In this document: positions 25,276-35,031 of the stretch, one piece after another
Position numbering within the stretch: the stretch's first letter is position 1
How the letters are laid out: each line of letters starts with the position of its first letter
Assembly (NCBI GenBank): GCA_965248905.1
Contig: CBDFKS010000007.1
Span: forward strand, 1,116,001-1,180,000
From: CBDFKS01 sp965248905
GTDB taxonomy: Bacteria > Chloroflexota > Dehalococcoidia > Lucifugimonadales > JAGWBF01
Direction of reading: 5' to 3'
DNA: 64,000 bases
Translations under genes and position numbers: made by a program
The notes under the pieces: generated by a model
The model's database searches: none
Told to the model about the DNA's origin: nothing
Seen by the model: the letters and a program-made list of their open reading frames with translations, nothing else

Positions 25276-26505
25276 ATGATAACCTTCCGCGGCTTGGCCC
25301 TGATAGCGATCGCGTTTTTCACCTTCCTGCTGGCTCGGCTCACTCAAGTGGGCTGGTTGTACTTGCTGGACGCCATGCTGTGGGGAGCGATCCTGGTCTC
25401 AGTGGTAATGCCCTGGCTTGCCGTCGCATCCCTGTCTGCGCAACGGCGTCTACTGCGCCATGGCAAATCCGTAGCCTCTGCCAATCCCGTTGAAGACGAG
25501 ACTGTCGACATAGAGCTTCAGTTAGCCAACGGCAGATTTTGGCCTCGATATCTTTTATCTGTAAGCTACGAGTGCTCCCTCGCCAGCCCTGGCGAAAGAC
25601 TGCAAAGGTTCTTCATAACCCATTTAACTGGCAGAGATAAGCTATCACTTGTCAGCACCGTTGAGTGCCATCGACGCGGTCTTCATCATCTGGGTCCGAT
25701 CGTGGTGGAATCCAAGGCGCCCTTTGGCCTGTTCAGGCGAAGAAAGAAGATCCTCGACCCTCTTTCTGTGCTGGTATATCCCAAAGTGTATCCGTTAAAC
25801 AGGTTAGCGCTAACAGAAGGAATGCAGGGAGCAACAATGCGCCCGCGGAGGATCAGAGAGGGCCAAGAGATCGGAGGCTCCCGAGACTATTTCCCCGGAG
25901 ACTCTATTAGACACATCCATTGGAGGAATACCGCCCGAATCGGTCATCCCATGGTGAAGGAGTTCGAAGATTCTCAGGAGAATGCCCTGGTCGTCGTCTT
26001 CGACTCAACGCAAGACGCCGGAGAAGGAAGAGAGACACTCCTGGAATACAGCATTAAGCTGACAGCAAGCGTCGCGAGTTATGTCCTGGAGCAAGGTGGG
26101 CAGGTGAGTGTTCAATCGGGAGGATTGCCTGGCCACGAGCTACCTTGGGCAGTGTTACTAAGGGAGCTGGCCACCCTGGAATGTGGGCAGGGGCCGAGCA
26201 TGCACGAATTGGCGCAATCTGTCCCATCCGGGTCCAGAATGCTAGCGCTGGTAGCAGAGACTGATATTCGCGGCATCGAAACACTATGCAACCGGGCAAG
26301 TCACATGTCCAGGCTTACGGTAGTTGTGCTGGAGGGATTTCAGGAGTCTTCATCTGTAAACGTGTCTCCAGACATTGAAAAACTGAATCTAGCAGGAGCC
26401 TCGGTAGTCCGTTGTTCTCCAGGGAAGCTACCTGAAACCCTGCGTTCCCTGGAGCATTTGGACCTGTCCAGCAAGCCTGACAGACAAACAGCGAGAGCTT
26501 TTTAA
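25276..26505 (+). CDS. DUF58 domain-containing membrane protein
   Basis: The 409-residue protein starts with two transmembrane segments (LALIAIAFFTFLLARL, LLDAMLWGAILVSVVMPWLAV). The DUF58 signature lies near residue 205, REGQEIGGSRDYFPGDSIRHIHWRNTAR, followed by a VWA-like segment (ALVVVFDSTQDAG). DUF58 proteins partner MoxR ATPases and transglutaminase-like proteins; the exact biochemical role is unknown. Here all three are adjacent and collinear. Envelope location is expected. Confidence 0.9.
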   Translation: MITFRGLALIAIAFFTFLLARLTQVGWLYLLDAMLWGAILVSVVMPWLAVASLSAQRRLLRHGKSVASANPVEDETVDIELQLANGRFWPRYLLSVSYECSLASPGERLQRFFITHLTGRDKLSLVSTVECHRRGLHHLGPIVVESKAPFGLFRRRKKILDPLSVLVYPKVYPLNRLALTEGMQGATMRPRRIREGQEIGGSRDYFPGDSIRHIHWRNTARIGHPMVKEFEDSQENALVVVFDSTQDAGEGRETLLEYSIKLTASVASYVLEQGGQVSVQSGGLPGHELPWAVLLRELATLECGQGPSMHELAQSVPSGSRMLALVAETDIRGIETLCNRASHMSRLTVVVLEGFQESSSVNVSPDIEKLNLAGASVVRCSPGKLPETLRSLEHLDLSSKPDRQTARAF

Positions 26506-26512
26506 TATTCGA

Positions 26513-26576
26513 TGTCACCCTAAGCGAAGCGAAGGGTCTCATATGCGGGATCAAGATTCTTCGGCTCAGAGTGACA
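26513..26576. repeat. Intergenic repeat of the TGTCACCCT...AGTGACA type
   Basis: The ends are TGTCACCCT and AGAGTGACA, with GCGAAGGGTCTC and GATTCTTCGGCT within. A diverged copy lies at 51628-51697. Such inverted elements are common between genes in environmental bacterial genomes. Confidence 0.65.
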
Positions 26577-26642
26577 AGGGCAGAGGACCAGGAACTCTGA
26601 AGAGCCCCTGAACAAAGAGCGAGGGCATAAATAGGAAACTTC

Positions 26643-29600
26643 ATGGAATTTCGCGAGATGCAGATGGGAAATTGGAGGGCTCCTTTTAGCTCATGTAGAG
26701 CTGCCTTATCCAAGGTGTTCTCCGGAGAGGTGGAGAACTCCCTACGCTTGAGGCTGCTGGGGTTGGCCACCTTTTGGCTGGTGGCCATCGCGGTGGCCTG
26801 GGTGGGTGGCAGCCCTTGGACCTGGCTGGGAGGCGGAATAGCCGCCTCTTTGGGTCACGCCTTTAGCTGGCACCGTCGCCACCGGAGTCTGGGGGCATGG
26901 ACCGCCGTTATAGCGCTAATGGTCATGGGCCTTGCCATACTGATGCGGGTAGAGATACTGGCTGTTTTCGAAGGCAACTGGCTGCCTCTTGCTCACTTTC
27001 TGCTGTTGGTACAGGCCATCTCCAGCTTCGACATACGCACTCGGGGAGGGCTTTATGCAGGGCTTGCGATGAGCGGCATCGTGCTGTTCTTTGCAAGCCA
27101 ACAGGCCTTCGAGCTCAGTTTCGGCATCTTCCTGTTAGGATACACGGCTCTGGTAATAACGTTTCTCGCCACCACTTTGGTGGAAGACGAGTCCCAGGGA
27201 GCCAAGGTCCGTAGGACGAGTGGAGGAGTCCCGGTATTCGGGTTCTGGTCGGCTACGGCGGCTGTGGTATTACTGGTGTCGGTGCTCGCGTTCCTGCTGC
27301 TTCCCAGAGGTGAGAACAACGCGGTGGGATATCAGCAGGTCTCAGCCCTGCCCATAACCGGAGATCCCAATGCGGCACAGACCCAGCCACCTACAAGCCC
27401 TTCTATGCCAACCCGGAATTCCGGTGGCTCTTCCGGCCCAGGGCCATCCAACGCTCTACCACCACTGGATTCAGGTCAACCCACCGGCGGTGGTGAATCC
27501 ACTAATGCAACTGCCGGTTCATCGGAATCTACGTCCAGCGACGGGTCAGCGTTAAACAGCGACGCATTCGCTGAATCTGTCTCGGCGATAGGCGAGGACG
27601 ATGTAGTGATGCACGTGCGTAGCCCCGTGGCCAGTTACTGGCGCGGTCAGGCATTTGACTCTTTCGACGGCGAGACCTGGTATGCCAAAGAGAGCCTGGT
27701 GCAGGTGCCCGGCACCACGTATATCCCAGATCATCTCCTCAAATACACGCAGACCTTCTTCGTACACGAGCCTCATCCAGGAGCCACTTTCATGGGGTAT
27801 CGTGGTGTGGATATTCTCTCGACCGACGACAAACTGTACCAGAAATCTCTAGGGAAAGACTCCTCATACAAAGTACAATCCGTACAGCCCGGCTTCACAC
27901 CCTGGAGCCTCCGCAAGGACAGGCCCGGTAGACCCGATGACCGGTACTATACCCTTCCACCCTCTATGGAAGGGTTGAAAGGGTTCGTAGACCAGATTAC
28001 GGCTGGCAAGGAATCGGGATTTGACCGCGCGGCGGCCATCGTGGAATATTTACAGCAAAATGGACAGTTCAACGACTCGGCACCCAATCAGCTGAGCTCT
28101 CAGACCAACATCGGCGACCTTGTAGAGGGCACGCCTGGCAGCAGCATGGACTTCGCCACCGCAGCCGTGATGATGGCCAGGGCTGCCGGGCTGCCGGCAC
28201 GTCTGGCGGTGGGTTACTTGCCCGGTGAGCGAGACCCACTTTCGGGCGCATATTCCGTAAGAGGGCGAGATGCTCACGCCTGGGCGGAAATCCAATTTAG
28301 GAAGCATGGTTGGGTACCTTTCGACGGTGCTCCCCGCACCGACCTTGTCGCCGGTAATACTACCGCTAGAAACCAGCTTGGGGGACTAAAGTACCTGTTC
28401 GAGAATAGTATAGGTGACGACATAATTAGGGCCGCAGTAATAGCACCTGCGAGAATTTCCTCCGCCCTAAAAGACTCATTCACCAGTCCCGTTAGCATGG
28501 CTATAGCCACCTCTGTGACCATCGCCATATTCTCTGTCCTGGTGTGGCTGGGAATCAGGTTTATGTGGAGTAAGCGTAACAGTACCGAAACCGGATGGTC
28601 CTACGAACGGCTCCAGGGAGAACAACTGGCGCTCAGCTTGATGCTATGGAGTGCCTGCGGTGGCGCGGACACCCCCACTATTGTGCATGATCCCACGTTA
28701 ACGCCCCTAGAGGAGGCGGACCAGTATTTTGAAACCGGAGAGAGTTTCTTTAATCGAGAACTCTGGGGCAGGGCAGCAGATGAGTTCACCAAGGTGCTGG
28801 ACCTGGATCCCCAATTCCCCGGAGCGTATTACTTTCGAGGTCGTTCCCACTATGAGTTAGGAGAGTCCGAAGCGGCCATAGCCGACGCCACCTTGGCCCT
28901 CGCGTTGGACCCCAACGATAGCAGAGCCTTCCTGATCAGAGGCCACTCATATCTCGATCTCGAAAAATTCCGGGCCGCCATCGGCGACTACACACAAGCC
29001 TCAGAGCTGGACCCGACCCAGGCCCAAACCTACTATAATCGTGGCTCCTCATACCTCAGAATCGGGCAGCATGACAAGGCTATCGACGACTTCACCAAGA
29101 CCCTAGAGTTGGATTCTCAGCACAGCAAGTCCTACTATGATCGAGGCTCTGCGTATTTCGAGCTAAGCCGTTACCAAGAGGCCATCGACGACTTTACCAA
29201 GACCCTGGAGCTAAATCCCGAGCACGCACGGGCCTATTACTCCCGCGGGCTCTCTTTTTCCACGTTAGACCTGCATCTCCAGGCCACAGACGATTACTCG
29301 AAGAGCCTGGAACTAAGCCCAGACAACGATGGTGCTTATTATCAACGGGGACTGTCTTATGCGAAAACCGGCCAGATAGACAAGGCGATCGACGACTTCA
29401 CTAAAGCACTGGAGCTGAACCCTAAGCAAAGTGACACACACTTCAATCGAGGAGTTTTACTTTCCAACCAGGGCAACAACGAGAAGGCAATTGAAGATTT
29501 CACTAACGCCATCAAACGAGACGCAAAAAATAGCCAGGCACTTTACCGACGAGGGCTTTCCAACTTTCAACTGGAGCAATACAGGGCATCTATATCGGAC

Positions 29601-31100
29601 TATACGAAGGTCCTCAAGCTGGACCCGCAAAATAGCAGGCCATATATTGATCGGGCCGCCTCTCACTTCGCGCTACGGAAATACGAGGACGCCATAGACG
29701 ACTACAACAGAGCCCTCGTTCTCGTACCAGAGAACAGTGAAGCCTACCATAGGATTGGAATCTCCCGTTTCCAGCTGGGCCAGTATGATGACGCTATCAA
29801 AGATTTCACCACAGCACTGGAGCTCAATCCAAACAACGGCAAAATACTCTTGGACCGCGGGCTCACTTACTCGACACAGCAGAAATATACCAAAGCCATC
29901 GAAGATTATACCAGCGCCCTTGCCCTGGACTCGCAGAGCAGTAGGGCGTATCTCGAACGGGGCAATGCTTCGCTGAATCTAGCGCAGTACGAAAATGCGA
30001 TAGAAGACTATACAGAGGCGATCGCACTGAAACCTCTGAACAACGAGGCCATTTATAAACGTGACCTTTCTTATGCTAATCTGGGCCGCCATAAGGCCGC
30101 CATACTGGACTACACCAGCGCACTCACCCTGGATTCCAATAACAGCCAGCTCTATTATGAACGCGGTGTTTCGTACCTCATGACCGGGAAACATACGAAA
30201 GCGATCAAGAACTTCAACAAAACTCTAGACCTTAACCCGAAGGACGCCAGAGCATACTATAGCCGTGGCGAGGTCTACTTCCAGCAAGGACGCTACCCAA
30301 AAGCCGTCACCGACTATACCAGTAGCATAAAGCTAAACCCAAGGGACAGCCAAGCCCATCACAGGCGAGGCGCGTCCTATGCCAAGATTGGAAACCACGA
30401 TAAGGCTGTCGACGAATACACCAAAGCGTTGGAGCTCGACCCCGATAACGAGCAGATCTACCTTGATCGCGGATTATCTTACAGTGAGATGGGAACCTAT
30501 ACCAAGGCCGTTGGCGATTATACACAAGTCCTGGAACAGAACCCAAATAACCTTATTGCTTATTTTCAGCGGGCATCGTCTTTCCTCAAATTGGGCAAGA
30601 CCACCAAGGCGGTCGGGGACTACACTAGGATACTGGAACGGGAGCCAGAGAATGTCAAAGCATACTACAATAGAGGGTTCGCTTACCCAAAGCTAGAGAA
30701 GTATCACAAGGCCATTGCCGACTACACCAAGACCATAGAGCTCGCCTCGGACCATGTTCGGGCTTACTATGGCCGGGGCATTGCACATAGCAGACTGGAG
30801 CATAATCTGGAAGCTATACAGGACTATGGCAGCGCCCTGGAGTTAAACCCGCAGCATCCTACTGCATACTTCGATCGAGGCTTCGCCTATTTCCAGTTCG
30901 GTCTATTCGAGACGGCCCTCTCTGATTACAACCAAGCCTTAGCTGTGGACGCTGAAAACGTTACCGCTTATTACTGGCGAGGTATATTACACAAATTCCA
31001 GGACAATATCGTCGCGGCGCAACGAGACTTCAACACCGTGATCCAGATATCCAAGAATGAGGACCTAGTCAGGCAGGCAAGAGCCCAGTTGGAGGGGTAG
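26643..31100 (+). CDS. Transglutaminase-like membrane protein fused to a large TPR protein
   Basis: The 1485-residue frame has three parts. Residues 1-225 carry several transmembrane helices (DUF3488/TgpA-type). Residues ~270-620 hold the transglutaminase core with MARAAGLPARLAVGYLPGE and RGRDAHAWAEIQFRKHGWVPFDGAP, the latter with the catalytic His and Asp; the family Cys position is GSSMDFATAAVMMARAAG, where Asp/Phe rather than Cys seems to stand. A helix follows near 630. At ~660 the TgpA part stops without its usual C-terminal domain and runs into a lipobox-like LALSLMLWSACGG, then about 23 TPR units to the end. It may be a true fusion or two genes joined by an indel. Likely envelope maturation or assembly role with MoxR/DUF58. 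Confidence 0.8.
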   Translation: MEFREMQMGNWRAPFSSCRAALSKVFSGEVENSLRLRLLGLATFWLVAIAVAWVGGSPWTWLGGGIAASLGHAFSWHRRHRSLGAWTAVIALMVMGLAILMRVEILAVFEGNWLPLAHFLLLVQAISSFDIRTRGGLYAGLAMSGIVLFFASQQAFELSFGIFLLGYTALVITFLATTLVEDESQGAKVRRTSGGVPVFGFWSATAAVVLLVSVLAFLLLPRGENNAVGYQQVSALPITGDPNAAQTQPPTSPSMPTRNSGGSSGPGPSNALPPLDSGQPTGGGESTNATAGSSESTSSDGSALNSDAFAESVSAIGEDDVVMHVRSPVASYWRGQAFDSFDGETWYAKESLVQVPGTTYIPDHLLKYTQTFFVHEPHPGATFMGYRGVDILSTDDKLYQKSLGKDSSYKVQSVQPGFTPWSLRKDRPGRPDDRYYTLPPSMEGLKGFVDQITAGKESGFDRAAAIVEYLQQNGQFNDSAPNQLSSQTNIGDLVEGTPGSSMDFATAAVMMARAAGLPARLAVGYLPGERDPLSGAYSVRGRDAHAWAEIQFRKHGWVPFDGAPRTDLVAGNTTARNQLGGLKYLFENSIGDDIIRAAVIAPARISSALKDSFTSPVSMAIATSVTIAIFSVLVWLGIRFMWSKRNSTETGWSYERLQGEQLALSLMLWSACGGADTPTIVHDPTLTPLEEADQYFETGESFFNRELWGRAADEFTKVLDLDPQFPGAYYFRGRSHYELGESEAAIADATLALALDPNDSRAFLIRGHSYLDLEKFRAAIGDYTQASELDPTQAQTYYNRGSSYLRIGQHDKAIDDFTKTLELDSQHSKSYYDRGSAYFELSRYQEAIDDFTKTLELNPEHARAYYSRGLSFSTLDLHLQATDDYSKSLELSPDNDGAYYQRGLSYAKTGQIDKAIDDFTKALELNPKQSDTHFNRGVLLSNQGNNEKAIEDFTNAIKRDAKNSQALYRRGLSNFQLEQYRASISDYTKVLKLDPQNSRPYIDRAASHFALRKYEDAIDDYNRALVLVPENSEAYHRIGISRFQLGQYDDAIKDFTTALELNPNNGKILLDRGLTYSTQQKYTKAIEDYTSALALDSQSSRAYLERGNASLNLAQYENAIEDYTEAIALKPLNNEAIYKRDLSYANLGRHKAAILDYTSALTLDSNNSQLYYERGVSYLMTGKHTKAIKNFNKTLDLNPKDARAYYSRGEVYFQQGRYPKAVTDYTSSIKLNPRDSQAHHRRGASYAKIGNHDKAVDEYTKALELDPDNEQIYLDRGLSYSEMGTYTKAVGDYTQVLEQNPNNLIAYFQRASSFLKLGKTTKAVGDYTRILEREPENVKAYYNRGFAYPKLEKYHKAIADYTKTIELASDHVRAYYGRGIAHSRLEHNLEAIQDYGSALELNPQHPTAYFDRGFAYFQFGLFETALSDYNQALAVDAENVTAYYWRGILHKFQDNIVAAQRDFNTVIQISKNEDLVRQARAQLEG

Positions 31101-31144
31101 GAGGTGGAACGTGAGTGTCAAGCTAAGTCGCGTTTTGGCAAAAC

Positions 31145-31504
31145 TCAGGACAATGGAGTCTTAGCAATCTGATCGTTTACATTGATGATGTCGCCATTAT
31201 TACAGCTCAGTTCCTGGGCCTTGACGTCGAAGCACAACTGGGGCTTAGCCCCGAGAGCTACCGCCAACCGAGCGATTGAGCGCAAAGTGAGGTTAGGAGG
31301 AGCATTGAATAGACGCGAAACGTGTGCCTTCTTGACACCCATTAAGTTAGCCAAGTCGGACCGGCTGAGTCCCTTATTTTCCATTATCTTTAGGGCATCT
31401 TCCACGATGGCAATCGCGATGCCCTCAGCAATGAAATCAGGATCATTCGCATAGTCTCTAAAGTATTTGTCTAAAGACCCTTCGCGGCCATTGGTCATAG
31501 CCAA
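31145..31504 (-). CDS. XRE-family antitoxin (HigA-like)
   Basis: The 119-residue protein contains a helix-turn-helix of the Cro/C1 type: IMENKGLSRSDLANLMGVKK, AHVSRLFNAPPNLTLRSIARLAVALG. It is encoded 3' of a RelE-superfamily toxin-like gene with a 10-nt overlap, the HigB-HigA order. HigA-type antitoxins neutralise their toxin and repress their own operon; the palindrome at 31876-31893 is a likely operator. Confidence 0.8.
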   Translation of the reverse strand: MAMTNGREGSLDKYFRDYANDPDFIAEGIAIAIVEDALKIMENKGLSRSDLANLMGVKKAHVSRLFNAPPNLTLRSIARLAVALGAKPQLCFDVKAQELSCNNGDIINVNDQIAKTPLS

Positions 31505-31875
31505 TCTGTCTCCTGGAGGTAAATTTCCTTTAGCCGTTTTGAGCGCTCTATCTCAATAGCTACTCGTGCGCCTTTGTGGAACCCGTGCGAAATGATCGTG
31601 CGCCCTCGGGCCTCTGGAGAGTAGAACCATAACAGGCGGTCACCCTGCCTTGATTTGAATTCGAAGATGTCATCCCTTAACATCCGGGATTTTTGTTCGT
31701 TCAAGATAGGACCACTCATTGCATGCTGTTTTAACACATTGAGTATAGATTTTCGGGACGCTTCTGATAGTTGGTTTATAAAAGACTCGGCGGGGCAGTC
31801 GTAAGTTTTTCCTTCGGCTAAAACTACAGCATATATGCTAAACCTCTGCCCGTGTATTAGCAGCTTGCGTCTCAT
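31495..31875 (-). CDS. RelE/HigB-like toxin
   Basis: The 126-residue protein shows the RelE/Gp49-type pattern: a N-terminal strand, FINQLSEASRKSILNVLKQH helices, SRMLRDDIFEFKSRQGDRLLWFY (the toxin core, with basic and aromatic residues), and TIISHGFHKGARVAIEIERSKRLKE near the C-terminus, which matches the HGF-x-K-K motif of phage Gp49/HigB-type ribosome-dependent ribonucleases. It starts at ATG 31875, right beside a palindrome. The XRE antitoxin gene overlaps its 3' end. Activity is inferred. Confidence 0.78.
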   Translation of the reverse strand: MRRKLLIHGQRFSIYAVVLAEGKTYDCPAESFINQLSEASRKSILNVLKQHAMSGPILNEQKSRMLRDDIFEFKSRQGDRLLWFYSPEARGRTIISHGFHKGARVAIEIERSKRLKEIYLQETDWL

Positions 31876-31893
31876 GTTAACATATAAGTTAAC
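31876..31893. promoter_or_regulatory. Palindromic operator candidate of the toxin-antitoxin operon
   Basis: GTTAAC-ATATAA-GTTAAC, an 18-bp inverted repeat with 6-nt A/T-rich centre, abuts the toxin start codon. Its position suits autoregulation by the XRE antitoxin. Confidence 0.55.
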
Positions 31894-31927
31894 TGTTGTC
31901 TATCGTGATTGTTCTTGCTAAACGTGT

Positions 31928-33835
31928 TTAGTCCTCTAGGCTCGTGATATCGCCTGGGTCCAGGCCCAGCTCTTGGGCCTTTAGCAAGCGGCGCATTATC
32001 TTTCCAGAGCGAGTCTTGGGAAGGGAGCTGACGAAGTCTATCTCCGCCGGGATCGCTATGGGGCCTATCTCATGGCGCACGTGGGCCTTAAGAGCAGTAA
32101 CCGCCTCTTCGGATGGTTCGTTGCCCATGCGTAGCGTCACGAAGGCCTTGATGGACTCACCGCGGATAGGATCAGGCTTGCCTATAACCGCCGCCTCGGC
32201 TACGGTGGCATGGGATACAAGGGCGCTCTCAACCTCGGCCGTACCTATTCGGTGCCCGGCGACGTTGAGCACGTCATCGGCCCGACCAACTACCATGATG
32301 TAGCCATCCGCGTCTCTCAAGGCTACGTCCCCGGTGAAATAGTAGCCGGGGATACTGGTCCAGTCCTGGGCATATCGCTCCGGATCGCCATACACCGTAC
32401 GGAACATAGAGGGAAAGGGGCGCTTCAGCACCAATAAACCTCCCCGGTCGGGCTCGGTAATTGGCTGTCCTTCCCGGTCCACTACGTCCACCTCGACCCC
32501 AAGGGCTGGCTTGCCTACTTTTCCCGGTTTGCCTGGCATTACGGCAAAACTGGCGAGACACGGTCCTCCCGTCTCCGTCTGCCAGTAGTTGTCTGCCATG
32601 AATCCCCATTCTCCAGAGCCACACAGGTGTTCATAGGACCACTTCCAAGCCTCGGGATTCAGCGGCTCCCCAGCACAAGTAAGGAACCGTAGGCTTCTGA
32701 GATCGTAGCCCTTGATATAGTCCTCGCCGTAGCGCATGAGCATACGCACGGCGGTAGGCGCGGTAAACATAACGTTGACACCGTATTTTTCAATGATCTC
32801 ATAGGCCACCCCGGGATGGGGATAGTCTATGGCGCCCTCCCTGAACACTGTGGTCGAGCCTGCGAGCAGGGGCGCGTAAACGATATAGCTGTGTCCCACC
32901 ACCCATCCGATATCCGAGGTACACCAGAAAACGTCCTCGTCTTTGATATCCCAGAAGGTCTTGAAGTGGCAATAGGTGCCCACCATATAACCGCCGTGGA
33001 CGTGGAGCACACCTTTAGGCTTTCCCGTAGTGCCGCTTGTATACAGTATGTATAAGGGGTCCTCGGCATCCATGACCTCGGCCTCACAGTGCGGAGACCC
33101 AGAGTTCAGCAGCTCATCGAAGTCCACCTCTTTCGCGCCCGCCTGGACATCGGAAGCATTCTCCCGCCGCCACACCACCACATGCTGGACCACATCGAGG
33201 CCCTGTACGGCCTCATCGGTGATACCCTTGAGGTCTACCTTTTTGCCCCTTCGATATCCCGCATCCGCTGTAATGACTAGCTTGGCGTTGGCATCAAGGA
33301 TTCGATCCCGCAGCGCGCCTACGCTAAAGCCCGCATATACGACGCTGTGGATGGCGCCGATGCGGGCACAGGCGAGCATGGCAATGGCCCCTTCAGGGGT
33401 CAAGGGCATGTAAATCACCACCCGGTCTCCCTTGGTGACCCCCAGCGACCTGAGGCCGTTGGCGAACCGGTTCACAAGCTGGAGCAGGCGACCGTATGTA
33501 AAAACTCTCTCCGAGCCATCTTCGCCCAACCAGATGAACGCAGCCTTATTTTTCCGATGGGAATTCGCATGCCTGTCCAGGCAGTTGACCGTGATGTTAC
33601 ACTTGGCCCCCAGGAACCAGCGGAAATTGGGATAGTCCCACTGAAAAACCTGGTTCCAAGGACGATACCACTCGAACTCTGAGGCGACGTCGGCCCAGAA
33701 CCCCTCAGGGTCTTTAATCGAGCGTTGATATTCCGCATCGTAATCCTGCAAGTTAGCATTGGCCACCAGGTCCTTAGGCGGGTTTATTACGTCGGTTTCC
33801 TTTAACAGATGGTCAAGCTGTCCTTGCGGTGTCAT
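31928..33835 (-). CDS. acs: Acetyl-CoA synthetase (AMP-forming)
   Basis: Acs makes acetyl-CoA from acetate, ATP and CoA via acetyl-AMP. The 635-residue protein has the family length and motifs: the AMP-binding P-loop YTSGTTGKPKG near residue 268, VFWCTSDIGWVVGHSYIVYAPL near 305, NYWQTETGGP near 417, the hinge YFTGDVALRDADGYIMVVGRADDVLNVAGHRIGT near 505 and LPKTRSGKIMRR near 615, whose Lys is the acetylation-sensitive catalytic residue. It is a single gene here, without a neighbour of the same pathway. Confidence 0.95.
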   Translation of the reverse strand: MTPQGQLDHLLKETDVINPPKDLVANANLQDYDAEYQRSIKDPEGFWADVASEFEWYRPWNQVFQWDYPNFRWFLGAKCNITVNCLDRHANSHRKNKAAFIWLGEDGSERVFTYGRLLQLVNRFANGLRSLGVTKGDRVVIYMPLTPEGAIAMLACARIGAIHSVVYAGFSVGALRDRILDANAKLVITADAGYRRGKKVDLKGITDEAVQGLDVVQHVVVWRRENASDVQAGAKEVDFDELLNSGSPHCEAEVMDAEDPLYILYTSGTTGKPKGVLHVHGGYMVGTYCHFKTFWDIKDEDVFWCTSDIGWVVGHSYIVYAPLLAGSTTVFREGAIDYPHPGVAYEIIEKYGVNVMFTAPTAVRMLMRYGEDYIKGYDLRSLRFLTCAGEPLNPEAWKWSYEHLCGSGEWGFMADNYWQTETGGPCLASFAVMPGKPGKVGKPALGVEVDVVDREGQPITEPDRGGLLVLKRPFPSMFRTVYGDPERYAQDWTSIPGYYFTGDVALRDADGYIMVVGRADDVLNVAGHRIGTAEVESALVSHATVAEAAVIGKPDPIRGESIKAFVTLRMGNEPSEEAVTALKAHVRHEIGPIAIPAEIDFVSSLPKTRSGKIMRRLLKAQELGLDPGDITSLED

Positions 33836-33945
33836 AGCGTTCCATCCTTTATAGTGAGAATTTACACGTGTATGCTAACGAAGGTGTCCGAATTATAGCA
33901 TGAATCCTACCCACGACTGAGGCCTACCACAGGCGCCGATAGTCA

Positions 33946-33978
33946 TAAAAAACGGGGACTCCAGTTTGGAGTCCCCGT
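33946..33978 (-). terminator. Rho-independent terminator of the GlcG/HbpS-like genes
   Basis: An 11-bp stem (33952-33962 with 33968-33978, ACGGGGACTCC) with a 5-nt loop is followed on the minus strand by a T6 tract (33951-33946). It lies 28 nt after the stop codon at 34006. Confidence 0.88.
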
Positions 33979-34005
33979 CATTCAGGATCTATGAACTAAG
34001 GCCGT

Positions 34006-34431
34006 CTATAGGCCCATCGCCTTGACGCCGCGCAAAGCCATGTCGTGATCGCCGGGTCCATGGGGATACCCGGCGACACCGATCCCTCCCAGGACCTGGC
34101 CGTCGGAAGCATTCTTGATCACCACGCCACCGGAAATGATAAGCATGTTGGAGTCGCCCCACTCGGTCACGTCCCACTCATGGGTCGTAAGCATCTTATC
34201 GAAGTCCTCAGTGTGGCTGCCAGTCACAGCGGCTGTGTAAGCCTTTTTGACACAGTTCCTTACCAACAATGGCCTTGCTCCATCAGTGCGAGCGAAACTG
34301 AGAAGATTTCCTGAGTCGTCCACAATGGCCATCGAGAGCGCGGGGTCATTGGGTCTTGTCTTGTGATCCGCAACCATTGCTTTTATCGCCTTTTGACACT
34401 GGTCCAGGTCCAGCGCCGCTTTGTTGTACAT
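34006..34431 (-). CDS. GlcG/HbpS family protein (DUF336), copy A
   Basis: The 141-residue protein has the GlcG/HbpS fold signature: N-terminal ALDLDQCQKAIKAMVADHK, the strand MAIVDDSGNLLSFARTDGA, a middle helix CVKKAYTAAVTGSHTEDF, and the glycine-rich GGVVIKNASDGQVLGGIGVAGYPHGPGDHDMA at the end. Members bind haem or act as cofactor-binding accessories of redox enzymes; no signal peptide is present here. It is a paralog of the next gene (34500-34955). Confidence 0.85.
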   Translation of the reverse strand: MYNKAALDLDQCQKAIKAMVADHKTRPNDPALSMAIVDDSGNLLSFARTDGARPLLVRNCVKKAYTAAVTGSHTEDFDKMLTTHEWDVTEWGDSNMLIISGGVVIKNASDGQVLGGIGVAGYPHGPGDHDMALRGVKAMGL

Positions 34432-34499
34432 ATTATTTGCCTCCTCTGTAAGATGATGTCTTCTATTCGATTGCTTTGTGAAAGTACTTCTGTTAATGG

Positions 34500-34955
34500 C
34501 TAGATGTTCATGGCCTTTAGACCGATGAGGGACATGTCGTGGTCGCCAGGGCCGTATGGCAGTCCGGAAACCCCGATGCCTCCCATTATGGAGTTGTCGG
34601 CAGGATTTCGAACAGCAACTCCCCCTGAGATAACCATTAGCATAGGGTCACCCATCTGAGCCACGTGCCAGCCATTTCGTTTCAGTCCCGCGGCGTAATC
34701 AGCCTCCCCTGGACGAGGGTCTCCGAATACCTTGGTGCTTGCGCCGCTCATCCCTGAGGTGTAAGCCTTTTTGATACAGTTTTTCATGAGCAACGGACCG
34801 GCTCCGTCTCCCCGGGCAGCCGCGATGAGATTGCCATTATCATCTACTATAGCCATTGTCCAAGCTGGCGCGCCCGGCAGCTTTGCGAACGCGTCTCTCA
34901 CCGCATCGACAGCAGCCTGACACTGGTCTAAACTCAAGACCGCTTTGTTATACAC
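34500..34955 (-). CDS. GlcG/HbpS family protein (DUF336), copy B
   Basis: A paralog of copy A with the same layout: LSLDQCQAAVDAVRDAFAK, TMAIVDDNGNLIAAARGDGA, IKKAYTSGMSGASTKVF and GGVAVRNPADNSIMGGIGVSGLPYGPGDHDMS. It carries an insert (GDPRPGEADYAAGLKRNG) absent from copy A. The two probably arose by local duplication and may form a heteromer. They share the terminator at 33946. The candidate Sec rhodanese lies just upstream and could be in the same transcript. Confidence 0.85.
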   Translation of the reverse strand: MYNKAVLSLDQCQAAVDAVRDAFAKLPGAPAWTMAIVDDNGNLIAAARGDGAGPLLMKNCIKKAYTSGMSGASTKVFGDPRPGEADYAAGLKRNGWHVAQMGDPMLMVISGGVAVRNPADNSIMGGIGVSGLPYGPGDHDMSLIGLKAMNI

Positions 34956-35031
34956 GCTTATCTCCTCCTCTCCAAAATTCTGGCAGATTATAACACAACC
35001 ATCGAGTGGTCACAACAAATCCTTGCTCTTC

